From contig JAFEAQ010000019.1 of the NCBI GenBank assembly GCA_018266295.1, positions 310,001-374,000 on the forward strand: a DNA stretch of 64,000 nt. Direction: 5' to 3'. This DNA is from Bdellovibrionales bacterium (GTDB lineage Bacteria > Bdellovibrionota > Bdellovibrionia > Bdellovibrionales > Bdellovibrionaceae). The notes under the pieces are model-generated. The model searched no databases. It was not told where the DNA came from and was given only the letters and a program-made list of their open reading frames with translations. Below are positions 31,789 through 43,160 of this stretch, one piece after another. Position 1 is the first letter of the stretch. Each line of letters starts with the position of its first letter. Made by a program: the position numbers and the translations under genes.

Positions 31789-34700
31789 CTAGTTCGGAAT
31801 ATTTAACACATAGCCCGGAGTCAAATTGCTCACTCCCGTTTGATTGTAAGAGTTAGATCCCCAGCATTTCGCAGTTTGATCGGCTTGAATTCCGCAAGTA
31901 TTCGCCGGGCCCGTAGAGAGGACATTGAAGGTTGTCGCACTCAAAGCGCTGGCGGGTACCGGTGAATTGTTAGTATGACCGAGGCCGAGTTGACCATTTG
32001 AGTTCAGTCCCCAACATTTGATGGTTTTATCAGAAAGCAATGCACAGGTGTGGGAGCCACCGGTTGAAACGGCTATGGCGTTTGAAATGTTTAAGACATC
32101 TGAAGGCACCGGAGCGCTGGTTGTCAGTCCATTGCCAAGCTGATAGGTGACGTTGTAGCCCCAGCATTTGAGAGTTTGATTCGGCATCAGCACACAGGTG
32201 TGATTGCTGAGGGCATTTGATGATATGGCGACAACTCCTGAAAGTGAGCTGACACTGACAGGTGAGTTCGCAGTGGTGGCCGTGCCGTCGCCGAGCTGAT
32301 TCAAGCTGTTGATGCCCCAGCATTTCACAGTTTGATTCGATAAGAGAGCGCAAGAGTGATTGCCACCTGTAACAATAGCGATTGCATTTGTGATACCTGA
32401 GACATCGACTGGAATGCTTGAGTTCGCTGAAGCGGCATTTCCTAGCTGACCATTGGTGCCGGAGCCCCAGCATTTCACGGTTTGATTGGCCAAAAGAGCA
32501 CAAGCATGATTCGAACCCGTCGCAATGGCGATAGCGGTTGAGATACCGCTGACATCAACAGGAGTTGGGGACTGGGTTGTGGAGTTGTTCCCTAGCTGGC
32601 CAAAAGCGTTGTATCCCCAGCACTTGATGGCCTTTGAACTCAGCAGTGCACACGCGAAACTTGCTCCTGAAGATACGTAGGTTGCCGTGGTAATTCCAGG
32701 AACTGTACCAGGTATAGCTGTCGCGACGAGTGTTCCATTGCCGAGTTGCCCGTTGCCGTTGACCCCCCAACATTTCACGGTTTTATCTGTTAAGGCTGCG
32801 CAGGTGAAACCACTGCCTGGGCTGATGTTTGAAATCGAAGTAGGGTTTGAAATAGACGCAGGGACAGGGACGTTGATATTGTAGCCGTTACCGAGCTGAC
32901 CCGAGCTATTATTTCCCCAGCATTGAATTGTTTGATCTGTCAGAAGCGCACAAGTAAAACCATTGCTGCTATCACCACCGGCAGCAATTGAGGAAGCTGT
33001 TGTAATACCGCTCACATCTATGGGGACGGTGGAGTCCGTCATTGTATTGTTGCCAAGCTGGCCTGAAGCATTGAGCCCCCAGCACTTCATCGCCTTCGTA
33101 GAGAGTATGGCGCAGGTGTGAGCCCAGCCCAAAGAAAGGCCAATCGGTGAAGTGACGGCAAGAGATCCACTCGGCGAGGTGATATTGCTGGTCGAACCGT
33201 CACCAATTTGTCCTTTGGAGTTGCCTCCCCAGCATTTCATAGTCGAACTTGCAATCATGCAAGAGTGGCTTGAACCGGATCCGATCGCCGTTGCACCCGT
33301 TGATGAAGTCACTGCGGTTGGAGTGGTTGCATTGGAAGTACTGCCATTGCCGATTTGTCCGCTGCTTCCGGACCCCCAGCACTTGACACTGCTTGAGACG
33401 ATGGCACAGGTGTGATTGTCTCCGGCGGCGAGCGCTGTGGCAGTTCCTAACGAAGTGACCGTGACGGGAGTTGACGAGTTGGTCGTGCCGCCATTGCCAA
33501 GCTGTCCGCTGCTGCCCATTCCCCAACAGTAACCACCGGATGAGGAAATAGCACAACTGTGATAGAGACCTATTGAAATACCTGTAATCCCGGTAATCGT
33601 TGAAACGGCCACCGGAGTTGGTGACGTCGTTGTTGTTCCATTTCCGAGCTGGCCATAAGTATTCGCGCCCCAGCATTTCACAGTGCCCGAAGTCACCGCG
33701 CAGGTGTGATCACCTCCGGCGGCGATGGCGGTAACACCGGTTAAACCCGAGACCATCACTGGGACACTCGAGTCCACGTAAGTGCCATTTCCGAGTTGGC
33801 CTGAACCATTGGAACCCCAGCACTTCACGGTTTGATCAGAAAGAAGAGCACAGGCGTGATTAGAACCAGCGACTACTGCCGGAGTGGATCCCGCACTCAC
33901 GGTGAGAGTGAGTTGTGATTGTGTGAGACCCGACGCCTGCGCGGTCAACGTGACTGACTCGGCGACGGTGTCCTTCAAGTAGAATGTCGCCTGATTTGAA
34001 CCGGCTGGAATCGACAAGGCTGCGATCGTCATTTTGCACCCTTTGTCTGAATATAAAATAGTGCTGCCTGTTTTTGTCAGTGTGACAGCCGTCGCTGAAG
34101 TGACCGGTTGATTGTTGGATGAAGCATCCTGAGTATAAACTGTATAAGTCGTACAGCGGCTTGTTGTCGGACTCAAAGATCCGAACAAGCTCAGCTTTGT
34201 GACTGTGCCAGTAGAAATACCAACGGCCAGTGAGGCTGAAGAAGCTCCGCTTGTCGAGACCGTGAAAATAACCGGGTCCGTCGGCACGGTTGCCGGACCT
34301 TTATAATAAAATGTTGCTAATCCCGACGCGTTGGTTGCAACGGGTCCCGTACCAGAAATGGTCGTCGTACAGCCGCTATTTGAATAAAGAGTGCCGGTGG
34401 CACCATAGTTAATATCTACGTTCGTAACGCCCGCAGTGGATCCGGCCGCCGTCAGGTAATTAATTGTATAAGGACCAGCGCAAGTGGAACCATTATCGGC
34501 GGTTTGCGGGCCGGTGAGAGTGAGTTTATAGGCGGTTGCTGTGACCAACAAAGATCCGTCCACCACTTGACTTGCACTATCGCTAGCCTGAAGAACGAAT
34601 GTTTGTGCCATTGCATTTTTGTAATACACCGTCGTCTGGCTTGTGCTTGCAGCAATAGAGGTCGAGGTTATCGTCGTGCTGCAACCACTATCGCTGTAAA

Positions 34701-35286
34701 AAGATCCTGAGCCGACACCGGAGAGTTTGACACTGAGGGTGCTTGTCGGTGTAACAACACCATCAAACTGATCTCTTAAGGCGATATTGTAAGCCGTACA
34801 GACACTTGTTGGCAGAGCCGTGGGCCCAAGAATCGCGAGCTTAAATTGGGAAGCCGTCGGTGAGGGAGATACAGGCATTGAGACAATTATCGCCGGAGAG
34901 CAAACGGGTTTTTTCCCGGGTGCGGTGGCTTTAATATAGATTTTTTCGGCGTAATTATAACTGACAAGAGAAAATGTCGCTGTCCCTGAAGTTGCGGATT
35001 TAGGATTGGTCGGGATGCTGAGACTGCTTGATGCGGCTGTTGTACAGCGCGGATCTGAATACGCAGTCAGAGTGATCGCATCGGATGCAGTGCTTACCAG
35101 GCTGCCGTCAGGTTTTACAACAGAGACACTCGGTTGAATGGTGAAGGCGGCGCCAGTGATGGCGGTCATAGAGGGCATTGTGCTGAAGACGAGTCGTGGT
35201 CCTTGAATCATTGCGCCGAGATTGTAGTAGCCGGCTTTGGCAGAGGAAAACACGAGCAGCAGTGATAAGAAAACCAATGCTCTCAT
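31789..35286 (-). CDS. Exported RCC1-repeat protein with N-terminal Ig-like repeats
   Basis: A 1,165-residue protein with a signal peptide (about residues 1-18, ending AKA). Residues about 25-470 hold Ig/invasin-like beta domains, each with a cysteine pair and a YSDSGC-type motif. Residues about 475-1155 hold 14 RCC1-like repeats, each with the pattern HxCAL about 8 residues before KCWGxNxxGQLGNG. Fourteen blades equal two seven-bladed propellers. The two Cys of each repeat could pin each blade by a disulfide, which suits an extracellular protein. It probably binds a surface or extracellular ligand. The ATG at 35286 lies 2 nt after the stop of the giant fibre gene, so both are made together. 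A T8 run follows the stop codon. Confidence 0.9.
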   Translation of the reverse strand: MRALVFLSLLLVFSSAKAGYYNLGAMIQGPRLVFSTMPSMTAITGAAFTIQPSVSVVKPDGSLVSTASDAITLTAYSDPRCTTAASSSLSIPTNPKSATSGTATFSLVSYNYAEKIYIKATAPGKKPVCSPAIIVSMPVSPSPTASQFKLAILGPTALPTSVCTAYNIALRDQFDGVVTPTSTLSVKLSGVGSGSFYSDSGCSTTITSTSIAASTSQTTVYYKNAMAQTFVLQASDSASQVVDGSLLVTATAYKLTLTGPQTADNGSTCAGPYTINYLTAAGSTAGVTNVDINYGATGTLYSNSGCTTTISGTGPVATNASGLATFYYKGPATVPTDPVIFTVSTSGASSASLAVGISTGTVTKLSLFGSLSPTTSRCTTYTVYTQDASSNNQPVTSATAVTLTKTGSTILYSDKGCKMTIAALSIPAGSNQATFYLKDTVAESVTLTAQASGLTQSQLTLTVSAGSTPAVVAGSNHACALLSDQTVKCWGSNGSGQLGNGTYVDSSVPVMVSGLTGVTAIAAGGDHTCAVTSGTVKCWGANTYGQLGNGTTTTSPTPVAVSTITGITGISIGLYHSCAISSSGGYCWGMGSSGQLGNGGTTNSSTPVTVTSLGTATALAAGDNHTCAIVSSSVKCWGSGSSGQIGNGSTSNATTPTAVTSSTGATAIGSGSSHSCMIASSTMKCWGGNSKGQIGDGSTSNITSPSGSLAVTSPIGLSLGWAHTCAILSTKAMKCWGLNASGQLGNNTMTDSTVPIDVSGITTASSIAAGGDSSNGFTCALLTDQTIQCWGNNSSGQLGNGYNINVPVPASISNPTSISNISPGSGFTCAALTDKTVKCWGVNGNGQLGNGTLVATAIPGTVPGITTATYVSSGASFACALLSSKAIKCWGYNAFGQLGNNSTTQSPTPVDVSGISTAIAIATGSNHACALLANQTVKCWGSGTNGQLGNAASANSSIPVDVSGITNAIAIVTGGNHSCALLSNQTVKCWGINSLNQLGDGTATTANSPVSVSSLSGVVAISSNALSNHTCVLMPNQTLKCWGYNVTYQLGNGLTTSAPVPSDVLNISNAIAVSTGGSHTCALLSDKTIKCWGLNSNGQLGLGHTNNSPVPASALSATTFNVLSTGPANTCGIQADQTAKCWGSNSYNQTGVSNLTPGYVLNIPN
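31820..33880 (-). repeat. Array of 14 RCC1-type coding repeats
   Basis: About 150 bp per unit, in frame, each encoding HxCA...CWG..GQLGNG. The units differ enough at DNA level to show old duplications. The array makes the region prone to unequal recombination. Confidence 0.88.
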
Positions 35287-35288
35287 GG

Positions 35289-38200
35289 TTAGAATCCAGT
35301 CACCCAAGTGATGTAGCAGTAGGCCGAGCCTCCGACAGTCACTTTTAAAATCGTATAAATAGATTGTGAACCAGCAGTGGTTACATCATTCGCCGGTACA
35401 TATTTTGAATTTGTACAATTAGCAAAGGTGTACTGGCGAGCCGTCGTGTCGGTAATAATCAATGTGTAAGAGCCGCCATCTTTCATGTTGTTCAATGTTA
35501 AGCTTGAAGATCCTGGCGATTGAACGACTTGGACGTTACCGTTATTAAAATCGACCGTGGCGCCTGTGCTTACAATGTATTGAGAAGCATACATCTGACC
35601 GGTATTCGTTTGAATATTTCCAGCAACTTCAAGCGTGCCGGTCATCGTATCGCCGATTTTGTTCACCGGAGTATAACCGAGTGATGGATTTGCGGACCAG
35701 CTCAGATTTCCTGAGGCATCAGAAACCATGATTTGATTGGCTGCCGGAGTTGAAGCCGGCAATCTCAAGACGTAACTGCTAGAAGCCGCTTGTGCTTGCA
35801 GAGTCACCGTGCCGGAGTTGACAAGACTTAAGCCCGTCATTGTACCAATACCCGAACCATCAAGGCTTAAGATTTTATTGGATTGGCCTGTTGTTGTTTT
35901 ATTGATTGTTACAGAGCCGGTGTTAGATACAGAAGAAATATCACCACCCAAAGACGTTGCTTGAGCGACGTTAGAGGCGCTACCAACCCAGATCTGACCG
36001 CCAGTCAGTGAGGTGCTCATTTTATTATTGAAGGTTACGTAGTCTGCATTGCTGAGCAAGCCGGCTGTCACTGTGCCCGAAGCTGAAGCCATCGGGATGT
36101 TCAGCGTGTGAGTTGAGGTCGCGAAGGACCAAGAGGGAGCATTGCCGGATGTGCCAGGCGTTGCAAATGTCTGAGAAGCACTCGTTAATCCATTTAATGA
36201 AGTGATGCCTGCGCCGGCTGCAGCAAGAGCCGTCCAGGTAGTGCCGTTGTTGAACTCCACATTACTATTCGTCGTGTTATAGCGGATCAAGCCGGCAGTG
36301 CTGGTAGGCTGTTGGGCGGTTGTCCCTGCAGGCAGACGAATGGCGTCAGTCTTACCATTGAAGTCCATTGAGTAGGACGGGGACGCGGTGCCGATACCAA
36401 TGTTACCTGCAGAGTTGATCGTCATGCGAGAGGTCGCACCAGTCATAAAGTTCAAACTGTACGTATCAATTAAACCTATCGTAGCATTGGCTCCGAAGCT
36501 GTTGCCGCCATTGACGAAGGCGTTAGCCGTGTTGGACAGTCCGAGTGTGCCCCAATCGACGTATACGGAAGTGCCGGCTTTAACGAATCGATACACTGTT
36601 GTTGAACTCGCAGTCCGAGTGCCGTTGATTGGAGAAAATACTCCATCAGCCAAAGTAGATCCAGCATCCTGAAATGTACACTTTGTCGTCGTAGCGCCGG
36701 TGACAACCACCGTGTAGTTACCACCTGATTGCATATTTAAAAGGTTTATCGAGGCAGAACAGTCATAGCTGGTAATCTGCGTGTTCCCTTTATTAAAGTC
36801 GATAGTATTAGTAGTTGAAGAGTAAGCACCGGCATAAATCTGACCGCCGCCGGATAAACTCGTTCCTCCACCACCTGCGGCGATATTGCCATTTCCAGCA
36901 CTTATTACAGTTGCGCCTGCGCCAGATGCAATGCTCGTATTGGCAAAAACACCATTTGAAATAGTCGTCGCACCATTGAATATCTTATTTCCAGTGATTG
37001 TTTGATTTGAACCATAGTCTACGAGGGAATTCCACGTCGAGCCATTGGTGTACTCAACTAAGTTGTTAGAGGTATTATATCGGAATAAGCCCGCAGCAAC
37101 CCCAGGCTGCTGCGCCGTCGTACCCGAAGGCAGACGAATTGCATCCGTTCGGCCAGTCATGTCCAGAGCGTAATTTGGAATCCCTGTCCCAATACCAACA
37201 TTTCCACCCGTACTCAGAGTCATCGTCGGGGTGCCATTGTTTGTAAAGAACCCGATGTGATGATTCGTGACGGAACCGAACTGGACTTGGGGGCCTCCGC
37301 TAATGGTGTTGTCGATAAAAATTGCAGCAGCCGCAGTGCCATCAGTCGCACCAAGTATATTGGTGTTAGCAGTTCCTTGGATAAGGGTTTTGTAGGTACC
37401 TGGGTTTGTGGTGCCAATTCCAAGGTTACCACTGTTTGTCAGCGTCATTCGAGTCGTGTTGTTTGTTGCGAAGTTCAAGTTGTAGTTGTCTTTTAAGCCA
37501 ATGGTCGCATTGCCCGCAAAGGAGTTACCGCCGTTAACGAAGCCAGTTGAAGAAGATAGGGGAGTAACCCAAGATAGGTTGCCAGCACCGTCAGTAGCCA
37601 TCACTTGGTTTGCTGAACCTGCAGTATTTGGCAATGTCAGTACGTAGTTCGTGAAGGCACCTGCTGTTTGCAGAGTAACACTGCCTGAGCCGGTCTGAAC
37701 ATTCAAACCTTTAACGTTAGCAACACCAGAGCCATCAAGACTCAAGATTTTATTCGAAGCTCCGGTTGTTGTCTTATCAATTGTTACGAGGCCTGCATTG
37801 GAAACAGAAAACACATCACCTGAAAGTGTGCGAGCTTCTGCAGCTCCTGAGGCATTACCAACCCAGAGTTGGCCAGAAGCAAGCACAGAGCTTTGCTTAC
37901 CCATCATTGAGACGTAATCAGCATTGCTGAGAAGACCTGCAGTGACAGTGCCAGAAGCAGAAGCCATTGGAATATTCAGCGTATGAGTGCCCGTGCTAGT
38001 GTTGCTTGACCAGCTTGGCAGGTTGCCGGTTGAGCCGATGGCGAGAGTTTGTGTGTTTACTGTCGCACCGTTAAAACTAGTGATTCCAGCGCCTGCAACT
38101 CCGAGAGTTTTTGTGGCAGAGCCGTCCCAATATTTAATGAGACCGGCGTCGTACCACATTTGACCGGCCACTGTTCCGGCAGTGCTAGTTGAACCGAGGC

Positions 38201-40841
38201 CGATATATTTACCGGCGGCCATCGAAAGATCGCCATTCATCACATCGCCGGCTTTATTGACCGGTGTATAACCCAAAGATGGCTGCACGGAGTTCCATCC
38301 AGAGCCGTTGTTGTATTCGACAACATTTGATGTCGTGTTGTAGCGAATCAGACCCGCCGCATTTGTCGGACGAGCCGCATCCGCACCCGAAGGCAGACGA
38401 ATCGCGTCTGTTTTTGAGCCTAGATCCAAGGTGTAAGCTGGCGCGGTGGTTCCAATACCAACATTTCCACCGCTGGCAATGGTCATTTGAATTGCACCGT
38501 TTGTCTTGAATCCCAAAGCGTAATTATCATTCAGACCAATTGTCGCGGCGGCACCAAATAAATTTCCGCCATTCACATAAGCCGTTGTTCCCGCCGTTGG
38601 TGTGAAACCCAATGCGGATACGACGTCGGCTGAAAGAAGGGCGCTTCCTGAAGTCACGCGGCCTTGAGCATCGGTTGCGACTTTAAAGTAGGTTCCTGCC
38701 GTGCCGGTATTTTTCAAAGACAGAACGCCCGAAGAGTCGATGGTGGCGTCTCCTCCGATGGTCTGAGCTTGCAACCCGTTGGCTGCATTACCGATCCAGA
38801 TTTTACCTTGCGATAAGGCAGGAAGTGAAAGCGAAGGAGTCGGAATCCAGCTCAGAGTTCCTGTCGCATCCACTTGCATAATTTGTGTTCCCGTCGGCGC
38901 CGTCGCAGGAAGTTTCAAAGTATAGCTATTAGAGGCCGTTGAGGCTTGAAGGGTCACGGCGCCGCTATTCACGAGCGCTAGTCCCGCCATTGTCCCGACG
39001 CCGGAGCCATCAAGGCCCAAGATCTTATTCGACTGACCGGTGGTTGTTCTGGTGACAGTGACGGCACCCGCACTGGTGATCGAAGAAATATCATTCGACA
39101 GGGTCATGGCTTCAGCGAAACCAGAAGCATTACCAACCCATACTTGACCCGCACCCAGTGTATTTGCTTGGCGGGATTTTAAGAACAAATAATCCGTATT
39201 GCTGATTAAACCGGCGTTGGCTCCGGCGTTGCCTGCGAGCGGAATATTCAATGTGTGCGTCGTGCCGGTTGAGGTAAACGCAGGATCGGTGCCCGTCGTA
39301 TTGACCGCTAGAGTTTGGGTTGAACCTGTGAGGCCATTGAAGCTCAAGATGCCGCCACCGGAAGTGCCGAGAGTTTTCACCGCAGAGCCGTCATAGTACT
39401 TGATCACGCCGCCGTCATACCAAACTTGGCCCGCCGTTGAGCTTGCTGCCGTCGTGTTTGGTAGAGTTAAATATCCGCCAGGCACCATAACGATGTTGCC
39501 GGCGTTGAGGATGTTGTTGCTATTCATGTTGATGGCACCGGACATCGTGCCGCCACTCAATGGTAAGCGACTATTGAATGAAACATAATCGGTGTTGCTG
39601 ACGAGACCCGCAGTCACCGAAGCCGTGCTCGCCATCGGGATGTTCAATGTGTGTGTGTTTGCTGCAAAAGTGTAGTTCAAAGCGGTGGCAGTGCCAGACG
39701 CAGCCGCCGCGAGGTTTTGAGCCGTGCCGGTTTGGCCATTCAGGCTGGTGATGCCGGTGGCAGCCGGTGCTTGGCAAGCCCAGCCTGTTGCGGTCCAAGT
39801 CAGAACTTCCGACGTCGTTGCACAAGTGAGATTCATGAATTTGCCAGAGGCATCTTTCAAAACCACGCCGGTGGTTGCGGCATTTGTGCCAGTGAAGTCC
39901 ATGTCGTTTGCGATGATCGTGCCGTCAAGGATGTTGGATGACGTCACTTTACCGACGCCGATCGTGACATTCACAGCACCTGTGCCAGAGGCAGTCACGT
40001 CGCCAGTCAGGCTCGTGATGCGATTCAGAAAAGTCGCGTATTCCGTATTGCTGATCAGACCGGCTGTGACGCCTGTGCCTGAAGCCATCGGGATTTTCAG
40101 AGTGTGCGTGCTAGTGGCAGAATTCCAAGCGGGAGCTGTCACCGAGTTGCCGGTATCGACAGCGCCGAAAGTTTGCGTCGTGGTTGTCAGGCCATTGAGT
40201 GAAGTCAGTCCTGTGCCCACGAGGTCATCGGCAATCACGAAAGTGCCGCTTTGGTATTTCAGAATTTTTCCGCTGGTGGCTCCGGTCATGTCGACAGGGA
40301 CGCCTTTGATTTTATCAACAACGACAGCCGTCTGCGTGCCGCTGACGTCACCGCTGAGCGCCGTGGTCAGGCGGTGAGCCTGACCCGCTTCAATCGCGTA
40401 AGGAACGGATTGAATATCCTGGCTGCTGAAAAGTTGTTGAGTAGTGCCGTCGTTGAACGACACGACGATCTTACGAGTTTCGGTTTTGGAAGATGGCGTG
40501 TAAGTACAGCTGCTGCCTGTGATGGTCGAGCCATCGTTCGAGAAAACTTTGTCGAGAGTTCCGCCGCTGGGAACCATGTTTGTTTGTTTCCCAATCACGA
40601 GAGAGAAATACCCGTTGGAGCCGGTCATGCTGACAGGGAATTCTTCGCGATAGAGAGTGCAAGTGCCGGTGGAGTCTTGAACGTCGACTCGGAAAGTGAC
40701 GCTGGCTGATTCGAGAGGTTGATTGCTAGAGTCGGAGATCACGCCATCAACGTTGAAGGTCAACGGCGACGCAAACGCGATGCTTTGAAAAAGCATTGCA
40801 AATGCAAAGACCTGAATGTTCACCCACGTTCTTGATAGCAT
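35289..40841 (-). CDS. Giant tail-fibre-like surface protein (possible MAT-type adhesive fibre)
   Basis: A 1,850-residue exported protein with a signal peptide (ending AFA, about residue 24). An N-terminal beta-domain (about 25-150, [20 protein letters not shown]) is followed by a long array of imperfect blocks: [51 protein letters not shown] and [15 protein letters not shown]. These resemble phage tail-fibre and collar repeats and Bdellovibrio proteins often named cell wall surface anchor. A beta-domain of about 100 residues ([11 protein letters not shown] to the C-terminus) occurs at the end and, in a second version ([14 protein letters not shown]), internally. This layout fits the mosaic adhesive trimeric (MAT) fibres that Bdellovibrio uses to recognise prey. 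That assignment is inferred from architecture. GGAG precedes the ATG. The RCC1 gene follows at 2 nt. Confidence 0.85.
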   Translation of the reverse strand: MLSRTWVNIQVFAFAMLFQSIAFASPLTFNVDGVISDSSNQPLESASVTFRVDVQDSTGTCTLYREEFPVSMTGSNGYFSLVIGKQTNMVPSGGTLDKVFSNDGSTITGSSCTYTPSSKTETRKIVVSFNDGTTQQLFSSQDIQSVPYAIEAGQAHRLTTALSGDVSGTQTAVVVDKIKGVPVDMTGATSGKILKYQSGTFVIADDLVGTGLTSLNGLTTTTQTFGAVDTGNSVTAPAWNSATSTHTLKIPMASGTGVTAGLISNTEYATFLNRITSLTGDVTASGTGAVNVTIGVGKVTSSNILDGTIIANDMDFTGTNAATTGVVLKDASGKFMNLTCATTSEVLTWTATGWACQAPAATGITSLNGQTGTAQNLAAAASGTATALNYTFAANTHTLNIPMASTASVTAGLVSNTDYVSFNSRLPLSGGTMSGAINMNSNNILNAGNIVMVPGGYLTLPNTTAASSTAGQVWYDGGVIKYYDGSAVKTLGTSGGGILSFNGLTGSTQTLAVNTTGTDPAFTSTGTTHTLNIPLAGNAGANAGLISNTDYLFLKSRQANTLGAGQVWVGNASGFAEAMTLSNDISSITSAGAVTVTRTTTGQSNKILGLDGSGVGTMAGLALVNSGAVTLQASTASNSYTLKLPATAPTGTQIMQVDATGTLSWIPTPSLSLPALSQGKIWIGNAANGLQAQTIGGDATIDSSGVLSLKNTGTAGTYFKVATDAQGRVTSGSALLSADVVSALGFTPTAGTTAYVNGGNLFGAAATIGLNDNYALGFKTNGAIQMTIASGGNVGIGTTAPAYTLDLGSKTDAIRLPSGADAARPTNAAGLIRYNTTSNVVEYNNGSGWNSVQPSLGYTPVNKAGDVMNGDLSMAAGKYIGLGSTSTAGTVAGQMWYDAGLIKYWDGSATKTLGVAGAGITSFNGATVNTQTLAIGSTGNLPSWSSNTSTGTHTLNIPMASASGTVTAGLLSNADYVSMMGKQSSVLASGQLWVGNASGAAEARTLSGDVFSVSNAGLVTIDKTTTGASNKILSLDGSGVANVKGLNVQTGSGSVTLQTAGAFTNYVLTLPNTAGSANQVMATDGAGNLSWVTPLSSSTGFVNGGNSFAGNATIGLKDNYNLNFATNNTTRMTLTNSGNLGIGTTNPGTYKTLIQGTANTNILGATDGTAAAAIFIDNTISGGPQVQFGSVTNHHIGFFTNNGTPTMTLSTGGNVGIGTGIPNYALDMTGRTDAIRLPSGTTAQQPGVAAGLFRYNTSNNLVEYTNGSTWNSLVDYGSNQTITGNKIFNGATTISNGVFANTSIASGAGATVISAGNGNIAAGGGGTSLSGGGQIYAGAYSSTTNTIDFNKGNTQITSYDCSASINLLNMQSGGNYTVVVTGATTTKCTFQDAGSTLADGVFSPINGTRTASSTTVYRFVKAGTSVYVDWGTLGLSNTANAFVNGGNSFGANATIGLIDTYSLNFMTGATSRMTINSAGNIGIGTASPSYSMDFNGKTDAIRLPAGTTAQQPTSTAGLIRYNTTNSNVEFNNGTTWTALAAAGAGITSLNGLTSASQTFATPGTSGNAPSWSFATSTHTLNIPMASASGTVTAGLLSNADYVTFNNKMSTSLTGGQIWVGSASNVAQATSLGGDISSVSNTGSVTINKTTTGQSNKILSLDGSGIGTMTGLSLVNSGTVTLQAQAASSSYVLRLPASTPAANQIMVSDASGNLSWSANPSLGYTPVNKIGDTMTGTLEVAGNIQTNTGQMYASQYIVSTGATVDFNNGNVQVVQSPGSSSLTLNNMKDGGSYTLIITDTTARQYTFANCTNSKYVPANDVTTAGSQSIYTILKVTVGGSAYCYITWVTGF

Positions 40842-41139
40842 TAAACCGACTCCACTAGAGATCTTTTCGGTGAATTGTGGAGATTTGTTTAAGTGATCTT
40901 ATTGAAATTATGATAGTTTTAGAAAGAATCTCATCTTGAGACACCTCTAAGTATGCTCCCGACGAACAACCTGTCTAATTGAGCATTTCGAACAGATATT
41001 CGAGGATTTTAGAGCCACTCTGGGGCCTTTGTCTAAACTATGGACGGTCTAGGAGCTCTAAGAGAGGGCCAGAGTGTAGCAGGGTGGCTTGAGTACTGGA
41101 ATATTGATTGCTAATAATCCTTATGGAAGGATGTGTCCA
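40842..41139. other. Divergent spacer, no gene seen
   Basis: 298 nt between the divergent fibre gene and the lipid-kinase gene. It must hold both promoters, but no confident -35/-10 pair, repeat or RNA gene was recognised. The sequence is AT-rich next to the fibre start. Confidence 0.4.
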
Positions 41140-42156
41140 GTGAGAGTTTCCGTTGTCATCAACCCGAAAGCAGGGTCCGTAAATCCAGGTCTGATCGAGG
41201 AAAAGATCCGTTCGGCTCTTTTTCGCTGCGATTTGGTTTTCTCGAAGGCAAAGACTCTCGAAGAGATGGACCAGTTCCTGTGCGAAGAGCTCGCTCATAA
41301 AACCGACTTTTTCCTGATTTGTGGTGGCGACGGTACGGTTAACACGTGCCTGCAATACCTTGTTCGCGCGGAAGAGGACCTGACAAAAATTCCACCGATC
41401 GCGGTTGTGCGCTCGGGAACAGCGAATGACTTGGCTCACGAAATCGGCATCAGCCGCCGTATCGATCAAGCGGTTCGTAATATTCTTGAAGGTTCTGTTC
41501 GCAACATCGACATCATTCAAATTTCTTCTGGCGATAAAAAAGCGTTCATGCTGACAAACGGAGGCCTCGGGATTCCTGCGATGACAGCGGATTTGGCCAA
41601 CCAAGTGCGTTTCAGTTTGCAAAAAGTAGCGAACTGCCCGCAAACCGCCGGCTTCTTCAAATCGATTGCTAAAAACAGTTACCAACTGATCAAAAAAATC
41701 GGCCCCGGCGTTTACTCGTTGATGGTGGCTGAAGCTCTACGTACTTGGGATCCAAACGGCTGGGAGCTTGAGTTCGAACTTCCAGGCGATAAGAAATTTG
41801 CAACCAACGCACCGATCGTACTTGTGAACAATCAACCGAGCATCGGCAATAAATTCTTACCGGCACCATTTACTTCCAATACGGATGGCACTGTGAACTT
41901 GCTGTTGGCCGAAGGCCGCCGCGTTCGCGAACATCTTTCTTCATTCTTGCATTTAAGAAACGGAACCGTCAGCCAGTCGGACCGTTTCACTTCCTATGAA
42001 ATCACTGAATTCAAAGTCCGCTCTAAAAATCCGAGCCGTCCGATCACTTTCTTTGGCGATGGCGAGATCCTTTTTAAAGACGTGGCTGAATTATCCGTAA
42101 AATGCCTCCACAAAGGCCTTCCCGTCGTCGTGGGCTCTCCAGCATGGGAAAAGTAA
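41140..42156 (+). CDS. Lipid kinase of the diacylglycerol/sphingosine kinase family
   Basis: A 338-residue protein of the LCB5/DAGK catalytic family. VSVVINPKAG opens the nucleotide domain, FFLICGGDGTVN is the ATP-binding GGDGT motif, and AVVRSGTANDLA follows; the C-terminal beta-sandwich extends from about residue 160. It phosphorylates a lipid hydroxyl (diacylglycerol, ceramide, sphingoid base or similar). GGAAGG at 41125-41130 lies 9 nt before GTG 41140 but directly abuts an in-frame ATG at 41131, so the GTG start is preferred. The end overlaps the next gene by 13 nt. Together with the SDR and reductase genes downstream it suggests a lipid pathway; a ceramide kinase-like role is one option because SDR and LCB5-type genes also occur together in bacterial sphingolipid loci. 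Confidence 0.83.
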   Translation: MRVSVVINPKAGSVNPGLIEEKIRSALFRCDLVFSKAKTLEEMDQFLCEELAHKTDFFLICGGDGTVNTCLQYLVRAEEDLTKIPPIAVVRSGTANDLAHEIGISRRIDQAVRNILEGSVRNIDIIQISSGDKKAFMLTNGGLGIPAMTADLANQVRFSLQKVANCPQTAGFFKSIAKNSYQLIKKIGPGVYSLMVAEALRTWDPNGWELEFELPGDKKFATNAPIVLVNNQPSIGNKFLPAPFTSNTDGTVNLLLAEGRRVREHLSSFLHLRNGTVSQSDRFTSYEITEFKVRSKNPSRPITFFGDGEILFKDVAELSVKCLHKGLPVVVGSPAWEK

Positions 42157-43160
42157 AAATCTTGCTGACAGGTGGAACGGGCTTCCTTGGCAAACAAGTT
42201 TTGCCAAAGCTGCGTGAGTTTGCTGACGTCGATGTGATTTCGCGCTCGGCAAAGGCAGAGGTGCGCGGTGATCTGACTCGCTGGAACGCGGGCTTGGATC
42301 TCGAAGTTCTTAAAAAGAAAAACTACGATATCTTTATTCACCTAGCCGGTTTGTATGATCTTGGCGCCAGTCACATGGATGCTTTCCAGCAGAATGTGGT
42401 GGCAACGGGGACTGCTCTGAAAATCGCGCGGGAATTGCAAATCCCGGTTTTCATGAACGCAAGCTCGGTGGCGGCGGCGGTGAATTCGCCCCTGAAGGTG
42501 GTTCGTCCGTTTGATTTAAATTTTAGCCGCCCTTTTCCGGATCCTTACTCTGAAAGCAAGGCCCTGGGCGAGCAAATGATCCTGAATCAATCTCAGCATT
42601 TCAAACTGTGCATTAATATGCGCTTAGGTGTGCTTGTCGGTGATACGACCGATGGCAAGATCGAACGTATCGATGGACCATATCACGCGCCCCAAGCTCT
42701 GGAGCGAGTTCGTAAATTTATTGAAAGTTTTCCGGCGTCTTTCCCGTTGCCGGGTAAGAAACTGGGCCGTCTTCCACTGGTGCCGGTGGATAAAGCTGCC
42801 GAAGCCGTTGCAGGCTTTGCCAAGTGGTCGCAAGAGACGGAGGCTTTTGGTTATCAAAGTTTTCATGTCACTCCAAAAGAGGGTTTGATCGCTCGGGATT
42901 TATATCTCAAAACTCTGAAGCATCTTTTTATTCCACATCGTGGAATTACATTCGTGAATCGCGTGCCGAAGACCTTGCTGACAAAGGTATCGAAGTGGGC
43001 CGTGAAGTTCCCTGAAGAGCAATTGAATTATCTTTTGATGTTCCCGAAGTATGACTCGGCCTCGACCTGCGATGTACTTGGTGAAGGCTGGTGTCCTGAG
43101 TTTGACAGTTACGAAAAATCTTTCTGGCGAGGTTACAATGAGTACATTTCGAATCGCTGA
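42144..43160 (+). CDS. NAD(P)-dependent epimerase/dehydratase-like SDR
   Basis: A 338-residue extended short-chain dehydrogenase. ILLTGGTGFLG (residues about 5-15) is the NAD(P)-binding motif, HLAGLYDLG follows, and YSESKALGE contains the YxxxK catalytic pair. The domain resembles the N-terminal fatty-acyl-CoA-reductase/male-sterility type and OleD-type enzymes that act on long-chain substrates, as well as ceramide reductase-like SDRs. Its real substrate is unknown. The ATG at 42144 lies inside the lipid-kinase end (13-nt overlap), and its own end overlaps the acyl-ACP-reductase-like gene by 23 nt. This tight coupling suggests an ordered pathway. Confidence 0.85.
   Translation: MGKVKILLTGGTGFLGKQVLPKLREFADVDVISRSAKAEVRGDLTRWNAGLDLEVLKKKNYDIFIHLAGLYDLGASHMDAFQQNVVATGTALKIARELQIPVFMNASSVAAAVNSPLKVVRPFDLNFSRPFPDPYSESKALGEQMILNQSQHFKLCINMRLGVLVGDTTDGKIERIDGPYHAPQALERVRKFIESFPASFPLPGKKLGRLPLVPVDKAAEAVAGFAKWSQETEAFGYQSFHVTPKEGLIARDLYLKTLKHLFIPHRGITFVNRVPKTLLTKVSKWAVKFPEEQLNYLLMFPKYDSASTCDVLGEGWCPEFDSYEKSFWRGYNEYISNR

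Noticed and set aside
31820-33880. Regularly spaced DNA repeats suggestive of a CRISPR array
   Set aside because: The units are in-frame coding repeats of about 50 residues with RCC1 motifs; there are no constant short repeats with unique spacers.
39724-40377. 217-codon plus-strand frame rich in Val, Pro and Ala
   Set aside because: It is the antisense shadow of the repetitive fibre gene.
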